Source: Candidatus Spyradenecus faecavium (GTDB lineage: Bacteria > Verrucomicrobiota > Kiritimatiellia > RFP12 > DVOR01). Taken from it: a stretch of 6,452 nt of DNA. The translations under genes and the position numbers were made by a program. The DNA is taken from assembly GCA_018713405.1 (NCBI GenBank), contig DVOR01000166.1:1-6452 (forward strand), written 5' to 3'. Shown here in pieces: positions 4,968-6,452 of this stretch (position 1 is its first letter; the number at the start of each line of letters is the position of its first letter). The notes beneath the pieces are model-generated. The model saw nothing but the letters and a program-made list of their open reading frames with translations, did no database searches and was not told the origin of the DNA.

Positions 4968-6452
4968 CGTGTTCTCCTCTCGGTGAGACCAACCAGCGCC
5001 AGCGGATGCGGGCCACGTTGGCCAGATAGACGTGAGGGTGGGTGAGCGCCCAGGGGAGGAAGGCGTGGGGGCCGTAGTCCTTGAGGCGCGCGGCCTTTTG
5101 CCCGGCGGGGACGAGGCGCCCGCGGGGGACCTCGTCGCTCGGGAAGGGGGGGAAGTCGATGCCGGCGTCGGCGTAGGCGTAGGCGTCGGAGGCGGATTGG
5201 ATGGGCTGGCGCGCCTCGACGAGGGGAGCGCCACAGGAGCGGAAGGTGGCGCGGACGTTGTACCAGTCGGAGGAGACGGGGACGCCGGCGGCGGCGACCT
5301 GGGCGAACTCCATCGAGAGGAGGACGCGCCAGGCGACCCAGGCCGCGGGGAGGGCGGCCATCGCCAGGGAGGCGCAGACCGAAAGGGTGGGGAGGCGCAG
5401 GACGAAGGGGAGAAGGAGGGCGACGTAGGCCAGGGGGACGTAACGGCCGTAGCCGACGTAGAGCGTGGGCATGAGGAGGGTGGAGAGCCAGGCGACGGCG
5501 ATGAGGGGCCACCAGCCGGCGAAGCGTTTGCGGCAGAGGATCAGGAGGGCGAGGGAGGGCCAGACGAGGAGGCGGGCGAGCGCGCCCAGGCCGTCCATGC
5601 CGGCGCCGTCGACGCCGCCGATGTGGACGTTGAAGTCGTAGGGGCCGCCGGGGAGGAGCCAGTGGCCGAGGTAGAAGTAGACGGTGCGGCCGAGCCAGCC
5701 GAGGGATTGGGCGGCGGCGTCGGCGCCGAGGAAGTCGTCGGAGATGTCTCGCAGGCCGCCGGTGGCGACAAGGTGGAGGGTGGGGAAGACGAGGACGGCG
5801 ACGGCGAGGGCCGCGAGAGCGACCTGCCACCAGCGACGGGGGAAGCGCCAGAGGAGCATCGCACCGATGAGCGCACCGGGGACCCAGGCGGTGGTTTTGA
5901 AGGCGGCGGCGACGGCCAGGGCGGCGAGGCAGAGCCAGAAGTCCCGGTCGTGCCAGGCGAAGAGGGCGATGAGCAGAAGGAGGTAGACGCAGCCGTCGGG
6001 CATGCCGTTGTAGAGGCTGACGAGGGTGAGCGGGGCGCAGACAAGGGCGAAGGTCTGGCGGCGGTTGAGGGCGCGGCGGAGGGTCAGCCAGGCGGCGGCG
6101 ACAAGGGCGAAGGCCTGGGCGTGGCCGAAGTCGAGCGAGCCGGTGAGGCGGTAGAGCGCGGCGTTCCAGCCGGTGTAGCCCGTGGGGAGGGCCAGGTGGA
6201 CGGGACGCAGGAAGCCGTCGAAGGCCAGCTCGCCGCCGGCGGCGATGAGGCGGGCCTGCGGGCCGAGGTAGAAGTCTTGGTCGCCGGGCAGGCCGCAGAC
6301 GGAGAGGACGGGGAGGTTGAGGAGGACGGCGACGGCGTAGATCGCGAGGAAGCCCTTGAGGCAACGGAAGTGCCAGGCGAGGAGGCAGAAGGCCGCGAAG
6401 GCCATGCCGACGACCAGGGGCGTGCGCGCGAGGGCGACGGCCAGGGGGAGGA
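4939..6452 (-). CDS. Polytopic membrane protein, probable GT-C/GT87-like glycosyltransferase (5' end outside window)
   Basis: The frame stays open to the window edge: 15 further hydrophobic codons precede the first ATG (6405), so the true start is probably outside. Numbered from that ATG, 488 residues are visible with about ten hydrophobic segments (1-12, 17-38, 95-108, 117-130, 136-150, 155-183, 192-212, 272-290, 297-315, 318-338, 341-362) and a soluble C-terminal tail from about 363. The acidic loop after an early helix, GDQDFYLGPQARLIAAGG (41-58), resembles the D-x-x-Y..A..L..G pattern of polyprenyl-phosphate-dependent GT-C enzymes such as GT87/DUF2029, in which this acidic residue is catalytic. 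TGYTGWNAALYRL (75-87) and LYNGMPDG (131-138) fit the same architecture. It would then transfer a sugar on the outer face of the inner membrane. It lies first in a minus-strand pair with the DUF2156-GNAT gene. Membrane nature is certain; the glycosyltransferase call is an inference from motif layout, and a plain 'hypothetical membrane protein' remains possible. Confidence 0.6.
   Translation of the reverse strand, partial: LPLAVALARTPLVVGMAFAAFCLLAWHFRCLKGFLAIYAVAVLLNLPVLSVCGLPGDQDFYLGPQARLIAAGGELAFDGFLRPVHLALPTGYTGWNAALYRLTGSLDFGHAQAFALVAAAWLTLRRALNRRQTFALVCAPLTLVSLYNGMPDGCVYLLLLIALFAWHDRDFWLCLAALAVAAAFKTTAWVPGALIGAMLLWRFPRRWWQVALAALAVAVLVFPTLHLVATGGLRDISDDFLGADAAAQSLGWLGRTVYFYLGHWLLPGGPYDFNVHIGGVDGAGMDGLGALARLLVWPSLALLILCRKRFAGWWPLIAVAWLSTLLMPTLYVGYGRYVPLAYVALLLPFVLRLPTLSVCASLAMAALPAAWVAWRVLLSMEFAQVAAAGVPVSSDWYNVRATFRSCGAPLVEARQPIQSASDAYAYADAGIDFPPFPSDEVPRGRLVPAGQKAARLKDYGPHAFLPWALTHPHVYLANVARIRWRWLVSPRGEHDGLPPPARQ
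4974..4980 (-). promoter_or_regulatory. Ribosome binding site of the DUF2156-GNAT gene
   Basis: On the minus strand AGAGGAG lies six bases before the ATG at 4967, inside the last codons of the upstream membrane-protein gene. It fixes the start at 4967 and gives a 29-base gene overlap, so the second gene is likely translated by ribosomes arriving from the first. Confidence 0.8.

Noticed and set aside
3453..5045. A 530-codon open frame on the plus strand antisense to the DUF2156-GNAT gene
   Set aside because: The sense gene uses NNC/NNG codons, so this antisense register reads mostly GNN or CNN codons, which cannot be stops. The product is a low-complexity Val/Gly/Ala/Glu/Asp chain with no family resemblance.
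5160..5190. Short GGCGTA direct repeats in the minus-strand membrane-protein gene
   Set aside because: They encode an Asp-Ala-Tyr-Ala-Tyr-Ala-Asp stretch in a uniform codon style and are explained by protein sequence plus codon bias.

Overview
The window is very GC-rich bacterial DNA. Its genes mostly use C-ending codons, and the spacers carry short palindromes and GGAAGTTT-type repeats. My low-confidence inference is a member of the PVC group (Verrucomicrobiota, Kiritimatiellota or Lentisphaerota relatives), based on base composition, a eukaryote-like prohibitin and this style of spacer repeat. No marker gene here settles it.

Left part, plus strand: the window opens inside the C-terminal domain of the mismatch-repair protein MutL (1-585). 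After a 48-base gap that holds a possible 11-codon coupled mini-ORF (602-637) comes a large polytopic membrane protein (634-2382) of the PTPS-related/YfhO-like type, which resembles GT-C glycosyltransferases. A weak hairpin overlaps its last codons. A sigma70-like promoter (2379-2408) then drives a prohibitin-family SPFH membrane protein (2439-3290), which ends at a strong intrinsic terminator (3314-3354).

Centre: the convergent spacer 3291-3542 is the most unusual DNA in the window. Next to the terminator is an array of four palindromes sharing a CCCT(N)AGGG core, with centres almost exactly 22 bp apart (3357-3444). It is followed by a 9-bp-stem hairpin (3468-3490) and four tandem degenerate 8-mers (3493-3524).

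Right part, minus strand: a two-gene unit runs right to left. The upstream gene is a polytopic membrane protein cut by the window edge (4939-6452), probably a GT-C/GT87-like glycosyltransferase. The downstream gene (3543-4967) overlaps its end by 29 bases and encodes a fusion of a DUF2156 (lysyl-phosphatidylglycerol-synthase C-terminal-like) domain with a RimJ-type GNAT acetyltransferase. The two probably act together on a cell-envelope lipid or glycan, but the substrate cannot be read from the sequence.

No rRNA, tRNA, CRISPR array, insertion sequence or phage gene was seen. Many very long open frames antisense to or overlapping the real genes come from the extreme codon bias and are not annotated.
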